A program made the translations under genes and the position numbers. From NCBI GenBank assembly GCA_902801425.1, contig CADCIQ010000015.1:4762-43341 (forward strand): 38,580 nt of DNA, in the 5' to 3' direction. This document shows positions 6,915 through 14,456 of the stretch, piece by piece. The stretch's first letter is position 1. Each line of letters starts with the position of its first letter. Source of the DNA: an uncultured Bacteroidales bacterium (GTDB lineage: Bacteria > Bacteroidota > Bacteroidia > Bacteroidales > Bacteroidaceae). The notes beneath the pieces were generated by a model. The model was not told where the DNA came from and made no database searches. It saw only the letters and a list, made by a program, of their open reading frames with translations.

Positions 6915-8171
6915 ATGATAACAACAACACTTTCCACAATAATGCCTCTCGCCGCAGTTGCGGAGGAAGCTAAAGACTATGTAAACGGTCTTGATACCCT
7001 CTGGGTATTGCTTGGCGCAATGCTCGTGTTCTGGATGCAGCCTGGTTTCGCTCTCGTAGAGGCAGGCATGACACGATCAAAGAATACAGCCAACATCCTG
7101 ATGAAGAACTTCTGCGACTTCATGTGCGGATCTGTTCTCTTCTGGATTCTTGGTTTCTCTATAATGTACGGAAGCGGAAACTCATTCATCGGCTGGGATG
7201 GTTTCTTCGCTATTGGTTCTGACTCTAACGTACCTGCAGAATGTACTTTCATCTTCCAGACGGTGTTCTGTGCTACAGCAGCAACAATCGTTTCTGGTGC
7301 TATGGCTGAGCGTACAAAGTTCTCCATGTACTTCATATACTCAATGCTGATCTCTGCCATCGTTTACCCTATCGAGGGACACTGGTCATGGGGCGGCGGC
7401 TGGCTCTCTGAGATGGGCTTCCACGATTTCGCAGGCTCAACAGTAGTTCACCTTTGCGGTGGTGTTCTCGCCCTTGCAGGTGCTATCGTTCTCGGTCCAC
7501 GTATCGGCAAGTATGACAAAAACGGTAAGTCTCGCGCTATTCCAGGTCACAACCTCGCACTCTGTGCTCTTGGTGTGTTCTGTCTCTGGGTAGGATGGTT
7601 CGGCTTCAACCCATGTTCTACGGTTGCTGCAACAGGTTTTGACAATGCAGTTAGCATGTCACACGTATTCGTTACAACCAACATGGCAGCAGCAGTAGGT
7701 GGTCTCGCAGCTCTCGCATATACTTGGATTGTAGATGGTAAGCCATCACTCTCAATGGTATGTAACGGTGTTCTTGCTGGTCTCGTAGGCATCACGGCTG
7801 GTTGTGACTGCGTAAGCATCGGTTCAAGTGCAATAATCGGTGGTGTAGTCAGCGTGGTTATGTGTCTCTCTGTTGCATTCATTGATAAGGTCTGCAAGAT
7901 TGACGACCCAGTTGGTGCAGTATCTGTTCACGGTGTAGGTGGTCTCCTCGGCACAATCCTTACAGGTGTGTTCTGCGACTCATCTATCAACGGTACAGAG
8001 TGCTCAGTAGGTGTTCAGACTCTCGGTGCCCTTGCTGTTACAGCATTCGCATTCGCAGCAGGTATGATTATCTTCCTTGGCATCAAATACACTCACGGTC
8101 TCCGTTGCGATAGAATCATTGAGGAAGAAGGTCTTGATATCTATGAGCATGGTGAGGCTTGCTACAACTAA
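6915..8171 (+). CDS. amt: Ammonium transporter Amt
   Basis: An inner-membrane ammonium channel, 418 residues with about 11 membrane segments, preceded by a short hydrophobic N-terminus that may be a cleaved leader. Conserved features: FALVEAGMTRSKNTANILMKN at 45-65 (shown in part by position), the Asp171 of HDFAGSTVVH (AmtB Asp160 equivalent), and the twin pore histidines His179 and His339 (in VSVHGVGGLLGT). It follows the P-II gene by 140 bases and was probably co-transcribed with it; P-II would block the pore when nitrogen is plentiful. The gap contains a small hairpin near the start codon and repeated AATAAAGAGTAA. Confidence 0.96.
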   Translation: MITTTLSTIMPLAAVAEEAKDYVNGLDTLWVLLGAMLVFWMQPGFALVEAGMTRSKNTANILMKNFCDFMCGSVLFWILGFSIMYGSGNSFIGWDGFFAIGSDSNVPAECTFIFQTVFCATAATIVSGAMAERTKFSMYFIYSMLISAIVYPIEGHWSWGGGWLSEMGFHDFAGSTVVHLCGGVLALAGAIVLGPRIGKYDKNGKSRAIPGHNLALCALGVFCLWVGWFGFNPCSTVAATGFDNAVSMSHVFVTTNMAAAVGGLAALAYTWIVDGKPSLSMVCNGVLAGLVGITAGCDCVSIGSSAIIGGVVSVVMCLSVAFIDKVCKIDDPVGAVSVHGVGGLLGTILTGVFCDSSINGTECSVGVQTLGALAVTAFAFAAGMIIFLGIKYTHGLRCDRIIEEEGLDIYEHGEACYN

Positions 8172-8340
8172 GCATTATGCTAATGCTAATTGAAAATTGA
8201 CAATTGTAAAAATAAAACGCCCTCTCCCTACACTCCGAAAGGGGAGAGGGTTACAATCGCCTTCAGATCCTCCTTTAAGGGGGATTTAGAGGGTATTAAA
8301 CAGCAAACTTAATATCAACTAAAGAAACAATTAGAAAACC
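8172..8340. repeat. amt-asnB gap with R3-like palindromes
   Basis: CCCTCTCCC and GGGGAGAGGG (8221-8250) form one palindrome. CCTCCTTTAAGGGGG (8269-8283) with TTTAGAGGG forms a second. Both resemble the R3 family but are more diverged. AATTGAAAATTGACAATT (about 8189-8206) is an AT-rich palindrome often seen between genes in this group. No promoter box was found, so asnB is probably read from the glnK promoter, or from one not recognised. Confidence 0.5.
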
Positions 8341-10062
8341 ATGTGTGGAATTGCATGTATCCTTGACATTCAGGAGCAGACTCCTGAGCTCAGAAAGAAG
8401 GCATTGAAAATGTCGCAGAAGATCCGTCATCGCGGACCTGACTGGAGCGGTATCTACGAAGGTGGATCCGCAATTTTGGCGCATGAGCGTCTTAGTATCG
8501 TTGACCCGGAATCAGGTCAGCAGCCACTATTTTCTCCAGATAAGAAAATGGTGCTTGCTGTCAACGGCGAGATATACAATCACCGTGATATTCGCAAATG
8601 GTACGCAGGTCGATATGAGTTCCAGACAGGCTCTGACTGTGAGGTAATCCTTGCACTCTATCGTGACTGGAAACGCATGGGCATTGAGGATCCTTCTTGG
8701 ATTTTCGAGAAACTCAACGGTATCTTTGCTTTCTGCCTTTATGACGAGGAAACAGACAAGTACCTCATTGGTCGTGACCCAATCGGTGTTATTCCTTTGT
8801 ATATAGGTCATGATAAGGATGGCAAGACTTACTGCGCCTCTGAGCTCAAGGCTCTCGAGGGTTTCTGCGACGAGTACGAGCCATTCCTTCCTGGCCACTA
8901 CTACACAAGCGATAGTAAGAGCCTGAAGAAATGGTACACTCGCGAGTGGATGGAAAAGATGCCAACCGACTGCTCCAGTGAGGAAATCAAGGAAACCGCA
9001 AGCCTCCCTTACAAGCAGAGCGTAGAGGCTATCCACGATTCTCTTGAGGCTGCCGTTAAGCGTCAGCTGATGTGCGATGTGCCTTACGGCGTACTGCTCT
9101 CTGGCGGTCTTGACTCTTCTGTTACCTCTGCCATAGCAAAGAAATTCTCAGCCCACCGTATTGAGGCTGAGGGTGACGAGAAGGCTTGGTGGCCTCGTCT
9201 GCACTCATTTGCTGTTGGCTTGAAGGGCGCACCAGATTTGGCAAAGGCGAAGGTGGTTGCTGATTATATCGGAACTGTTCACCACGAAATCAACTACACC
9301 ATTCAGGAAGGTCTTGATGCTATCCGCGATGTGATCTATTACATAGAGACTTACGATGTTACAACCGTCCGTGCCTCTACCCCTATGTACCTCCTTGCCC
9401 GTGTCATCAAGTCTATGGGTATCAAGATGGTACTTTCAGGCGAGGGTGCTGATGAGGTGTTTGGTGGCTATCTGTATTTCCACAAAGCTCCTAATGCCAA
9501 GGAGTTCCATGAAGAGACTGTCCGTAAGCTTGGCAAGCTCCACCTCTATGATTGTCTTCGCGCAAACAAGTCTTTGTCAGCATGGGGCGTTGAAGGTCGT
9601 GTGCCTTTCCTTGACAAGGAGTTCCTTGATGTTGCAATGTCGCTTAATCCAGAATACAAGTTATGCCCAGGCTCTACAATGGAGAAGAAGGTTGTCCGCG
9701 AAGCCTTTGCCGATATGCTTCCAGAATCCGTGGCTTGGCGACAGAAAGAGCAGTTCTCTGACGGTGTTGGATATTCTTGGATTGACACCCTGAAAGAAAT
9801 CACCTCAAAGGCTGTTACCGACGAACAAATGGCACATGCAGCGGAGCGTTTCCCTATAAACACACCTCTCTGCAAGGAGGAATACTACTATCGCTCAATC
9901 TTTGAAGAGCACTTCCCATCAGAGAGTGCCGCTAAGGCTGTTCCTCATGAGGCTTCCGTTGCTTGTTCTACAGCCAAGGCTTTGGAATGGGACGAGGCTT
10001 GGAAGAACATGAACGACCCTTCTGGCAGAGCCGTAGCAGGTGTTCACGAAAAAGCATATTAA
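8341..10062 (+). CDS. asnB: Asparagine synthetase B, glutamine-hydrolysing
   Basis: Makes asparagine from aspartate, ATP and glutamine. At 573 residues it has two domains. The N-terminal glutaminase begins at the catalytic Cys2 (MCGIACILD), with RHRGPDWSG at 29-37 and NGEIYNH at 75-81. The synthetase domain carries the PP-loop SGGLDSSVTSAIAKK at 254-268 and GEGADEVFGGYLYF near 367-380. It lies at the end of the glnK-amt-asnB run and consumes glutamine made by glnN, so the cluster links ammonium capture to amide synthesis. A strong terminator follows at 10184-10234. Confidence 0.96.
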   Translation: MCGIACILDIQEQTPELRKKALKMSQKIRHRGPDWSGIYEGGSAILAHERLSIVDPESGQQPLFSPDKKMVLAVNGEIYNHRDIRKWYAGRYEFQTGSDCEVILALYRDWKRMGIEDPSWIFEKLNGIFAFCLYDEETDKYLIGRDPIGVIPLYIGHDKDGKTYCASELKALEGFCDEYEPFLPGHYYTSDSKSLKKWYTREWMEKMPTDCSSEEIKETASLPYKQSVEAIHDSLEAAVKRQLMCDVPYGVLLSGGLDSSVTSAIAKKFSAHRIEAEGDEKAWWPRLHSFAVGLKGAPDLAKAKVVADYIGTVHHEINYTIQEGLDAIRDVIYYIETYDVTTVRASTPMYLLARVIKSMGIKMVLSGEGADEVFGGYLYFHKAPNAKEFHEETVRKLGKLHLYDCLRANKSLSAWGVEGRVPFLDKEFLDVAMSLNPEYKLCPGSTMEKKVVREAFADMLPESVAWRQKEQFSDGVGYSWIDTLKEITSKAVTDEQMAHAAERFPINTPLCKEEYYYRSIFEEHFPSESAAKAVPHEASVACSTAKALEWDEAWKNMNDPSGRAVAGVHEKAY

Positions 10063-10183
10063 GTTAAAAAGAATACATATTTGACAGTTTTTTTAGACTC
10101 ATCTCAAAAAGGGAATGGATTATACATGAAACGGAATGGAGATAGTCAGCATTTGCTAATACCATGTATTTGAGATAAATTAT
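10063..10183. other. asnB 3' untranslated region
   Basis: I see no gene here. The stretch is AT-rich and contains TGAGATAA and ACTCATCTCA segments that could pair loosely. The terminator follows. Confidence 0.4.
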
Positions 10184-10234
10184 ACACTCACGACAAATAA
10201 TTCTGAGGAATGATTTTGCCGTGAGTGTTTTTTT
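10184..10234 (+). terminator. asnB terminator
   Basis: ACACTCACG (10184-10192) pairs with CGTGAGTGT (10220-10228). An inner stem of CAAATAATT against AATGATTTTG supports it, and a run of six T follows. The descending arm and T-run lie inside the spacer of the trmO promoter. Confidence 0.85.
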
Positions 10235-10245
10235 GTGTAATTTTG
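10215..10245 (+). promoter_or_regulatory. trmO promoter overlapping the asnB terminator
   Basis: TTTG (10215-10218), 19 bases, TAATTTTG (10238-10245): a full consensus. The -33 box is part of the terminator's inner stem and the spacer is its outer arm plus T-run. Initiation would be near 10252, so the trmO leader contains R2 copy 2. Confidence 0.75.
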
Positions 10246-10261
10246 TCCTCAAATCGCAAAA

Positions 10262-10338
10262 CGACCTTCCCTCTTGTCGCGCCAGCTTCTTGCCCCTTTA
10301 CGGGGAAAGATGTCCGCAGGACAGAAAGGGGTCTCTCA
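10262..10338 (-). repeat. R2 dispersed repeat, copy 2
   Basis: The minus strand of this segment reads GACCCCTTTCTGTCCT, GCGGACA, CCCCGTAAAGGGGCAAGAAG and CTGGCGC, matching 443-521 block by block but without its central 19-base insert. It occupies the trmO leader and ends 4 bases before the chosen trmO start. An upstream in-frame ATG at 10274 would translate through the repeat, so it was not used as the start. Confidence 0.75.
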
Positions 10339-10342
10339 AAAA

Positions 10343-11050
10343 ATGAACATTAAACCCATAGCATATTTCCGTTCGCCATTGACGAGCAAGTTCGGTATTC
10401 CGCGCCAGAGTGGTGTGGTAAAGGATCTTGTTGGTGAGATTGTATTCGAGAAGGAATTCTCTTCACCAGATGCCATACGAGGCCTTGAAGGCTTCGACTA
10501 TATCTGGCTAATCTGGGGATTCTCCGCCAACAAACACGCGTCAAATGGTCTCACCGTCAGACCTCCACGACTTGGAGGGAATGAAAGACTCGGAGTTTTT
10601 GCTACAAGATCACCGTTCAGGCCTAACCCGATTGGTCTTTCTTGCGTGAAATTAGTATCACAAAACGATAGAGCCATTATCGAATCGGCTCCCTCCCTAC
10701 GGGGGAGGGCGGGGGGAGAGGCCGTACTTTTAGTTTACGGCGCCGACCTTATGGACGGCACACCTATCTACGATATCAAGCCTTATATCCCATACGCCGA
10801 TGCCCATCCCGATGCCCGTGGAGGGTTCACCGACAACAATGACTGGCAACCTCTCGAAGTTATCATCCCCGAAGAGATTGCCAATACCTTCTCCCCTACT
10901 GAACTTTCCTCGCTCCGAGGTGTTCTCTCACAAGACCCACGTCCGCAATATCATAATGACCCTAACCGCATCTACGGAATGCCATTCGCTGGTCGGGATG
11001 TAAAGTTCAAGGTCAATGGCAATATCCTAACAGTTCATAATATTTTTTAG
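10343..11050 (+). CDS. trmO: tRNA (adenine-N6)-methyltransferase TrmO
   Basis: TrmO (TsaA, VirR-like family) adds an N6-methyl group to t6A37 in certain threonine tRNAs, using SAM. Predicted length is 235 residues from the ATG at 10343 (MNIKPIAYFRSPLTSKFGIP); an upstream ATG at 10274 would add only repeat-encoded residues. Typical motifs: GFDYIWLIWGFS near 50-61, the signature RPNPIGLSCVKL at 93-104, and ADLMDGTPIYDIKPYIPYAD near 134-153. An R3 palindrome is inserted in frame and encodes APSLRGRAGGEA (116-127) between two strands just before LLVYGADL; relatives normally have a short turn there. It is expressed from its own promoter. A decayed copy of its tail is found at 13613-13678. Confidence 0.9.
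   Translation: MNIKPIAYFRSPLTSKFGIPRQSGVVKDLVGEIVFEKEFSSPDAIRGLEGFDYIWLIWGFSANKHASNGLTVRPPRLGGNERLGVFATRSPFRPNPIGLSCVKLVSQNDRAIIESAPSLRGRAGGEAVLLVYGADLMDGTPIYDIKPYIPYADAHPDARGGFTDNNDWQPLEVIIPEEIANTFSPTELSSLRGVLSQDPRPQYHNDPNRIYGMPFAGRDVKFKVNGNILTVHNIF
10689..10721 (-). repeat. R3 palindrome inside trmO
   Basis: CTCCCTCCC, TACG, GGGGAGGG, CGGGGGGAGAGG. The minus strand matches the R3 sequences in the permease gene (17646-17678) and the SGNH gene (34782-34817). It adds about 12 codons without breaking the frame. Confidence 0.8.
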
Positions 11051-11134
11051 TTCATAGTTCATAATTCATAGTGCATAGTTAGCATACACCCTCCAACTAT
11101 GAATTATGAATTATGCACTATGAACTAAAAAAAA
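11043..11134. terminator. Long hairpin with TTCATAGT units after trmO
   Basis: Two arms of about 37 bases (11043-11080 and 11095-11134) are near-perfect inverted copies built from TTCATAGT and TTCATAAT units, with a 14-base loop. The trmO stop codon lies in the left arm. T-rich flanks on both sides make it a plausible bidirectional terminator. The same units occur unpaired, as five tandem copies, at 28399-28434. Confidence 0.75.
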
Positions 11135-11193
11135 TCCTTTTTTCTGGTAGCGAAATCGTCACTTTCGTGTTATTATAGCAAACAAGCAAGAAA

Positions 11194-11688
11194 ATGGAAT
11201 TACAAGAGTTCACAGAAAATGCGCAGAAATTGCGGATGCAGATGCATCAGCAAGCCATGCACTATCTTAGTAGTTCCGAAGATTCTGACGATGTCGTGCA
11301 AGAGGCTTTCATCAAATTATGGCTTAAGCGAAAAGACATAAATGATTTCGCCAAGATGCGTAATCTCGCAAGTATTATAGTGAGGAATATCTCGCTCAAT
11401 ATGGTTCGCAACAGGAGATTCACCACCGACATTGACAACTGCACATTGATGACGAACCACTCTGATGCCCACAAACAGCTTGAAGAGAAGGAAAACCATC
11501 AACGGCTACAAGATGCCATTACCTCGCTAACCGACAAGCAACGGGCATTGATAAGAATGAGAAACGTGGAAAACCTGTCATACGCAGAGATTGCCAAAAT
11601 GCTTGGCACGTCAGAATCATCGGTAAGAGCTATGATTTGCAAGGCAAGAGCCGCATTAATCAATAAAATGCAAAAGTCAATATGCTGA
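11194..11688 (+). CDS. ECF-type RNA polymerase sigma factor
   Basis: A 164-residue alternative sigma factor. Region 2 is visible in YLSSSEDSDDVVQEAFIKLWLKR near 24-46 (described by position) and region 4 in LTDKQRALIRMRNVENLSYAEIA near 111-133, followed by the helix-turn-helix GTSESSVRAMICKARAAL. It overlaps the next gene by 7 bases (ATGCTGA), so the two are translationally coupled, as expected for a sigma and anti-sigma pair. No TTTG/TAnnTTTG promoter was found upstream, so it may recognise its own promoter. The signal it answers is unknown; a secreted-protein gene follows downstream. Confidence 0.93.
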   Translation: MELQEFTENAQKLRMQMHQQAMHYLSSSEDSDDVVQEAFIKLWLKRKDINDFAKMRNLASIIVRNISLNMVRNRRFTTDIDNCTLMTNHSDAHKQLEEKENHQRLQDAITSLTDKQRALIRMRNVENLSYAEIAKMLGTSESSVRAMICKARAALINKMQKSIC

Positions 11689-12332
11689 AATACAACGAAG
11701 ATAACATAAAGGAACTGCTGCTGCGCTTCACGGAAGGACAGACAACAGAAGCGGAAGAGGAGGTGTTGAAAGACTACTTCACTCACAGCGAGCATATTCC
11801 AGAAGAATGGGAAGCCTACAAGGATCTGTTCAGCAGTTTTGATACAGACGCCTACGACTTCACTCAGGAAGAAGTGGACGCTATGTTTGTGGCTGAGCCT
11901 GCCAAGAAACGTGCTATATGGCCTTGGATTGCCGCAGCGTGTGCAATTGGTGCTCTGATAATGTTTGTCACACCTCCCAAATCTACCGAGGAACCAACAG
12001 AGCACGCACTCGCCTCTGCCGTCATTACCAAGACTCCAAAGGCAGAAGAAGATCCTGTCAAGACCCCTCCCGTACAGGAAACCGTTGTGACTGAAAGGCA
12101 AAGGCCAAACCGCATATCGTCACAACCTAAAAGGCCTCAACAGGAAATCGTAGAAGAAGAGGCTGAAGAAGAGCCTGTACGCATGAGCGAAGAAACAAGA
12201 ATGGAGATCATTCTTGCAAGTCTCGAAGAGAAAGTTCCCATCAGCGAAGAGTTTGATTTTGAGGAGGATATCCGACAGCTTCGCCAGCGTGGGCAACAAA
12301 TGATGAATGCGTTTGCGGTTAGGCTGAATTAA
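11682..12332 (+). CDS. Membrane protein, probable anti-sigma factor
   Basis: 216 residues with no strong family match that I recognise. A soluble acidic N-terminus of about 75 residues (beginning MLKYNEDNIKELLLRFTEGQ) has the look of an anti-sigma zinc-finger-type region but lacks its His/Cys ligands. One membrane segment (about 79-97, WPWIAAACAIGALIMFV) is followed by a highly charged, Glu- and Pro-rich, low-complexity stretch. The start overlaps the sigma stop. Topology (cytoplasmic N-terminus, one membrane span, outer tail) and coupling to the ECF gene point to a sigma-sequestering role. This is inference from context. Confidence 0.7.
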   Translation: MLKYNEDNIKELLLRFTEGQTTEAEEEVLKDYFTHSEHIPEEWEAYKDLFSSFDTDAYDFTQEEVDAMFVAEPAKKRAIWPWIAAACAIGALIMFVTPPKSTEEPTEHALASAVITKTPKAEEDPVKTPPVQETVVTERQRPNRISSQPKRPQQEIVEEEAEEEPVRMSEETRMEIILASLEEKVPISEEFDFEEDIRQLRQRGQQMMNAFAVRLN

Positions 12333-12367
12333 GTGATTATAATATTTTTCCCAAAACAGAAATCAAT

Positions 12368-13474
12368 ATGAAACATCTATTTTTCCTTATGATATTCATG
12401 GCAACACAACTTGGTTGCTATGCCCAGGGCAATCCCAAGATTGATAGTCTCTATGCCTATTTGAGAGCAAGGAATCTGGTTTACCCTTATACATTGGACA
12501 ATTCACATCCGTGGGGATTACACAAACGATTCAGTACTGGGTTCGATTTTACTTATGAAGCCTATCGGGACAAGCAAACGAACGATGGGCTCGGAAAAAT
12601 GCTGATTAAACGCTGGAACGACGAGTATATTGCCTTTAAAGAAATACGCAAGACACTCATGGAACTGACCGACGAAGCTACGGTAAGCTATAGCTATGAG
12701 TATCATCAGAATGACGCAGATACCATCATCATGAGCATGGCTCTCAAAGGCAATTCCGATTGCCCTATTAACACATGGAAAAACCCTCGTGAGAATGTAA
12801 AATATATTACATCAGCCCCAGAGGTCATCAGTTTCAAATACCATTACCTTAAAGGAAATAAACCTCGAAGGAATCTTCATTTTTACTATGACTTAATAGC
12901 TGACTCTACAAAAGGAGGAAGAGAACGTTTCGACATTCAGTCGTTGAAGAAAGAAATCACCCCAATCCTCAAGGACAAATCCATAAAAAGGCGTACCTTT
13001 GTCTGTAGATGTGATTCTACATTCAATATATCAGAATATCAACGAACAGCCCCATATGAAGAAAGATTCACTACCGTCTTCCATACAAGTTCAACAAATG
13101 ACTCAGAAAACCACTTCACCATATACAAATTCAATGATGAAGAACGTGCAAAAACAGTTTTGCATCAGGTGATGGGTTGCGTGCGTAAGCATATAGATGA
13201 ACACCCCACACAGAGTTACATAATATCTTCCGAAGATATTTTCAGAGAACATATACCATATTCACTATTTAAAGGATTTAGCCGTAAGATTTATACCGAT
13301 GATAGGACTTCAGAAAAAGATAACAGTTCGTTTTGCATCTATGCATATAGAGGTCTGGAAGGTTTCTACATTCTAATTAATGATTGCAAAGGCAATATCC
13401 TTGCACCTCCTGACTGGCAAACCCTGAAGGAATTCAACAACGGCAAGAAGACTTACTATAAGGATAAGTTATGA
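12368..13474 (+). CDS. Secreted protein of unknown function
   Basis: 368 residues with a signal peptide (MKHLFFLMIFMATQLGCYAQ, cleaved near residue 20). I do not recognise the family. The mature part is mixed and polar, with no repeat or membrane segment. Cys residues at RRTFVCRCDS and MGCVRKH are present. It begins 35 bases after the anti-sigma-like gene and ends before a terminator, so it is the third gene of the sigma operon. Secreted proteins of unknown function often follow ECF/anti-sigma pairs in Bacteroidota and may be the effector or sensor part of the response. Confidence 0.75.
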   Translation: MKHLFFLMIFMATQLGCYAQGNPKIDSLYAYLRARNLVYPYTLDNSHPWGLHKRFSTGFDFTYEAYRDKQTNDGLGKMLIKRWNDEYIAFKEIRKTLMELTDEATVSYSYEYHQNDADTIIMSMALKGNSDCPINTWKNPRENVKYITSAPEVISFKYHYLKGNKPRRNLHFYYDLIADSTKGGRERFDIQSLKKEITPILKDKSIKRRTFVCRCDSTFNISEYQRTAPYEERFTTVFHTSSTNDSENHFTIYKFNDEERAKTVLHQVMGCVRKHIDEHPTQSYIISSEDIFREHIPYSLFKGFSRKIYTDDRTSEKDNSSFCIYAYRGLEGFYILINDCKGNILAPPDWQTLKEFNNGKKTYYKDKL

Positions 13475-13612
13475 TCCCAGAAAACGTGTCGGTAACGGGC
13501 AACAATAAGGATTTTAGTGTTAACGTACCACATTTTATACATAGTACCCCCGTCTGGATACGTTCTGTTGGGTGGGAATGATGCTAACGAGGTGTTGTGG
13601 CATACTTGAAGG

Positions 13613-13678
13613 TATGGAATGCGACTTGTAGTTCAAGGTCAACGGCAATTCCCTCACGATTACCGGTATAGAATAACC
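13613..13678 (+). pseudogene. Remnant of a trmO 3' end
   Basis: GGTATGGAATGC, then TTCAAGGTCAACGGCAA, then CCCTCACGATTACCGG and a TAA. Translated, this gives GMEC, a stop codon, then FKVNGNSLTITGIE. The intact TrmO ends YGMPFAGRDVKFKVNGNILTVHNIF. Relative to it, about 14 bases are lost after GGAATGC and a stop has appeared. Only the last 22 codons or so are recognisable. It is a decayed second copy, not functional. Confidence 0.6.
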
Positions 13679-13689
13679 CAATACGAAAC

Positions 13690-13722
13690 AAAGACGGTGA
13701 ACGAAATGTTCACCGTCTTTTT
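13690..13722. terminator. Terminator after the secreted-protein gene
   Basis: AAAGACGGTGAAC (13690-13702), loop GAAAT, GTTCACCGTCTTT (13708-13720), then TT. A 13-bp perfect stem with T-runs on both ends. It can serve both the plus-strand sigma operon and the minus-strand gene ending at 13752. Confidence 0.85.
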
Positions 13723-13751
13723 GTAGTTCTCTATCACAAAAACACCTCCCA

Positions 13752-14087
13752 CTACTCAACGAATGGAAAACACTTCTTGATTTCTTCGTTCAGTTTGTCT
13801 GGACGGCATTTAGCCAAAATCTTTCCTTCTGGAGAAATGAAGACAAAACGTTCTTCCTTTGGGAAATATGTGCTCATGATTTCCTCGAATGGAGAAGTCT
13901 CATTCAAACCGAGCTCCAACCAATCTTCACGTGGGAATTCCTTATCATCAAACATTTCCTTTGGACTGATTGCAAGGGTAACGACATCAAACTTATCGGC
14001 ATATTTTTTGTGAAGTTCCTTTAAGTATTCCTTCGGTCTATCCAATACTTCACTCGTACAAGCCTTACGAGCACTCTCAAGCAACAT
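13752..14087 (-). CDS. Truncated thioredoxin-fold (TlpA/AhpC-like) protein
   Basis: 111 residues. LKELHKKYADKFDVVTLAIS near 23-42 and FVFISPEGKILAKCRPDKLNEEI near 82-104 look like the second half of TlpA-type thioredoxin proteins. The signal peptide and the WCxxC active site are missing; the N-terminus has only ARKACTSEV. A -7 box (TACCTTTG on the minus strand, 14117-14124) lies about 30 bases before the ATG, so it may still be transcribed. It may be a decayed relic or a non-redox thioredoxin-fold protein. The family call is moderate. Confidence 0.5.
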   Translation of the reverse strand: MLLESARKACTSEVLDRPKEYLKELHKKYADKFDVVTLAISPKEMFDDKEFPREDWLELGLNETSPFEEIMSTYFPKEERFVFISPEGKILAKCRPDKLNEEIKKCFPFVE

Positions 14088-14116
14088 TCAAAAAATACTT
14101 TTTCGTCTATATTGTA

Positions 14117-14124
14117 CAAAGGTA
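14117..14124 (-). promoter_or_regulatory. Possible -7 box for the thioredoxin-like gene
   Basis: TACCTTTG on the minus strand fits TAnnTTTG. No clear TTTG was found at the proper distance upstream, so confidence is limited. Confidence 0.45.
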
Positions 14125-14159
14125 ATAATATTAATTCTAAATCAGTAAGAAATTGTGTT

Positions 14160-14385
14160 TTTTGCAAATCTTAACTCATCCCATTCTTCCACTATTCTCC
14201 CTCTTTCCTCCTCTATTCCTCCTATGATAATACCATTATAATACCATTATATTACCATAATAATACCATAATAATACCATTAACAATTGTATTATTATGG
14301 TAATATAATTGGATTTTATATGTATTTATATTGGATTTACTTCGGAGGAAGAAAGAAGGATCTACGTTAGATCTTACTACATGCA
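14160..14385. repeat. AT-rich tandem repeat tract before the clpB 3' end
   Basis: At 14222-14283 the unit ATAATACCATT and variants recur about six times. A reversed unit (ATTATTATGGTAATATAATT) follows at 14291-14310. A pyrimidine-rich stretch precedes it at about 14176-14222, and a purine-rich match (GGAGGAAGAAAGAAGG) follows at about 14345-14360. No gene is visible. The array looks prone to slippage. Confidence 0.65.
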
Positions 14386-14421
14386 AAAAAGCCACCGCAG
14401 GAATCACTCCTACGGTGGCTC
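14386..14421 (-). terminator. clpB terminator
   Basis: On the minus strand: GCCACCGTAGGA, a GTGAT loop, TCCTGCGGTGGC, then TTTTTTGC. This is a strong intrinsic terminator 36 bases past the clpB stop. Confidence 0.92.
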
Positions 14422-14456
14422 GGTGTTTTGAGTAAAACTAACCTAATATAAACAAA

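Noticed and set aside
10274-10342. Extended trmO start at 10274
   Set aside because: The added 23 residues are encoded by the R2 repeat, and the family begins at MNIKPIAYF.
11499-12101. 200-codon minus-strand frame across the sigma and anti-sigma genes
   Set aside because: It covers two coupled, well-supported plus-strand genes and has a Cys/Phe-rich composition with no motif.
13535-13759. 74-codon minus-strand frame over the terminator after the sigma operon
   Set aside because: It would translate the terminator hairpin and the trmO remnant in reverse; no family features.
14222-14310. CRISPR-like array
   Set aside because: Units are 10-13 bp without spacers, and no cas gene is present.
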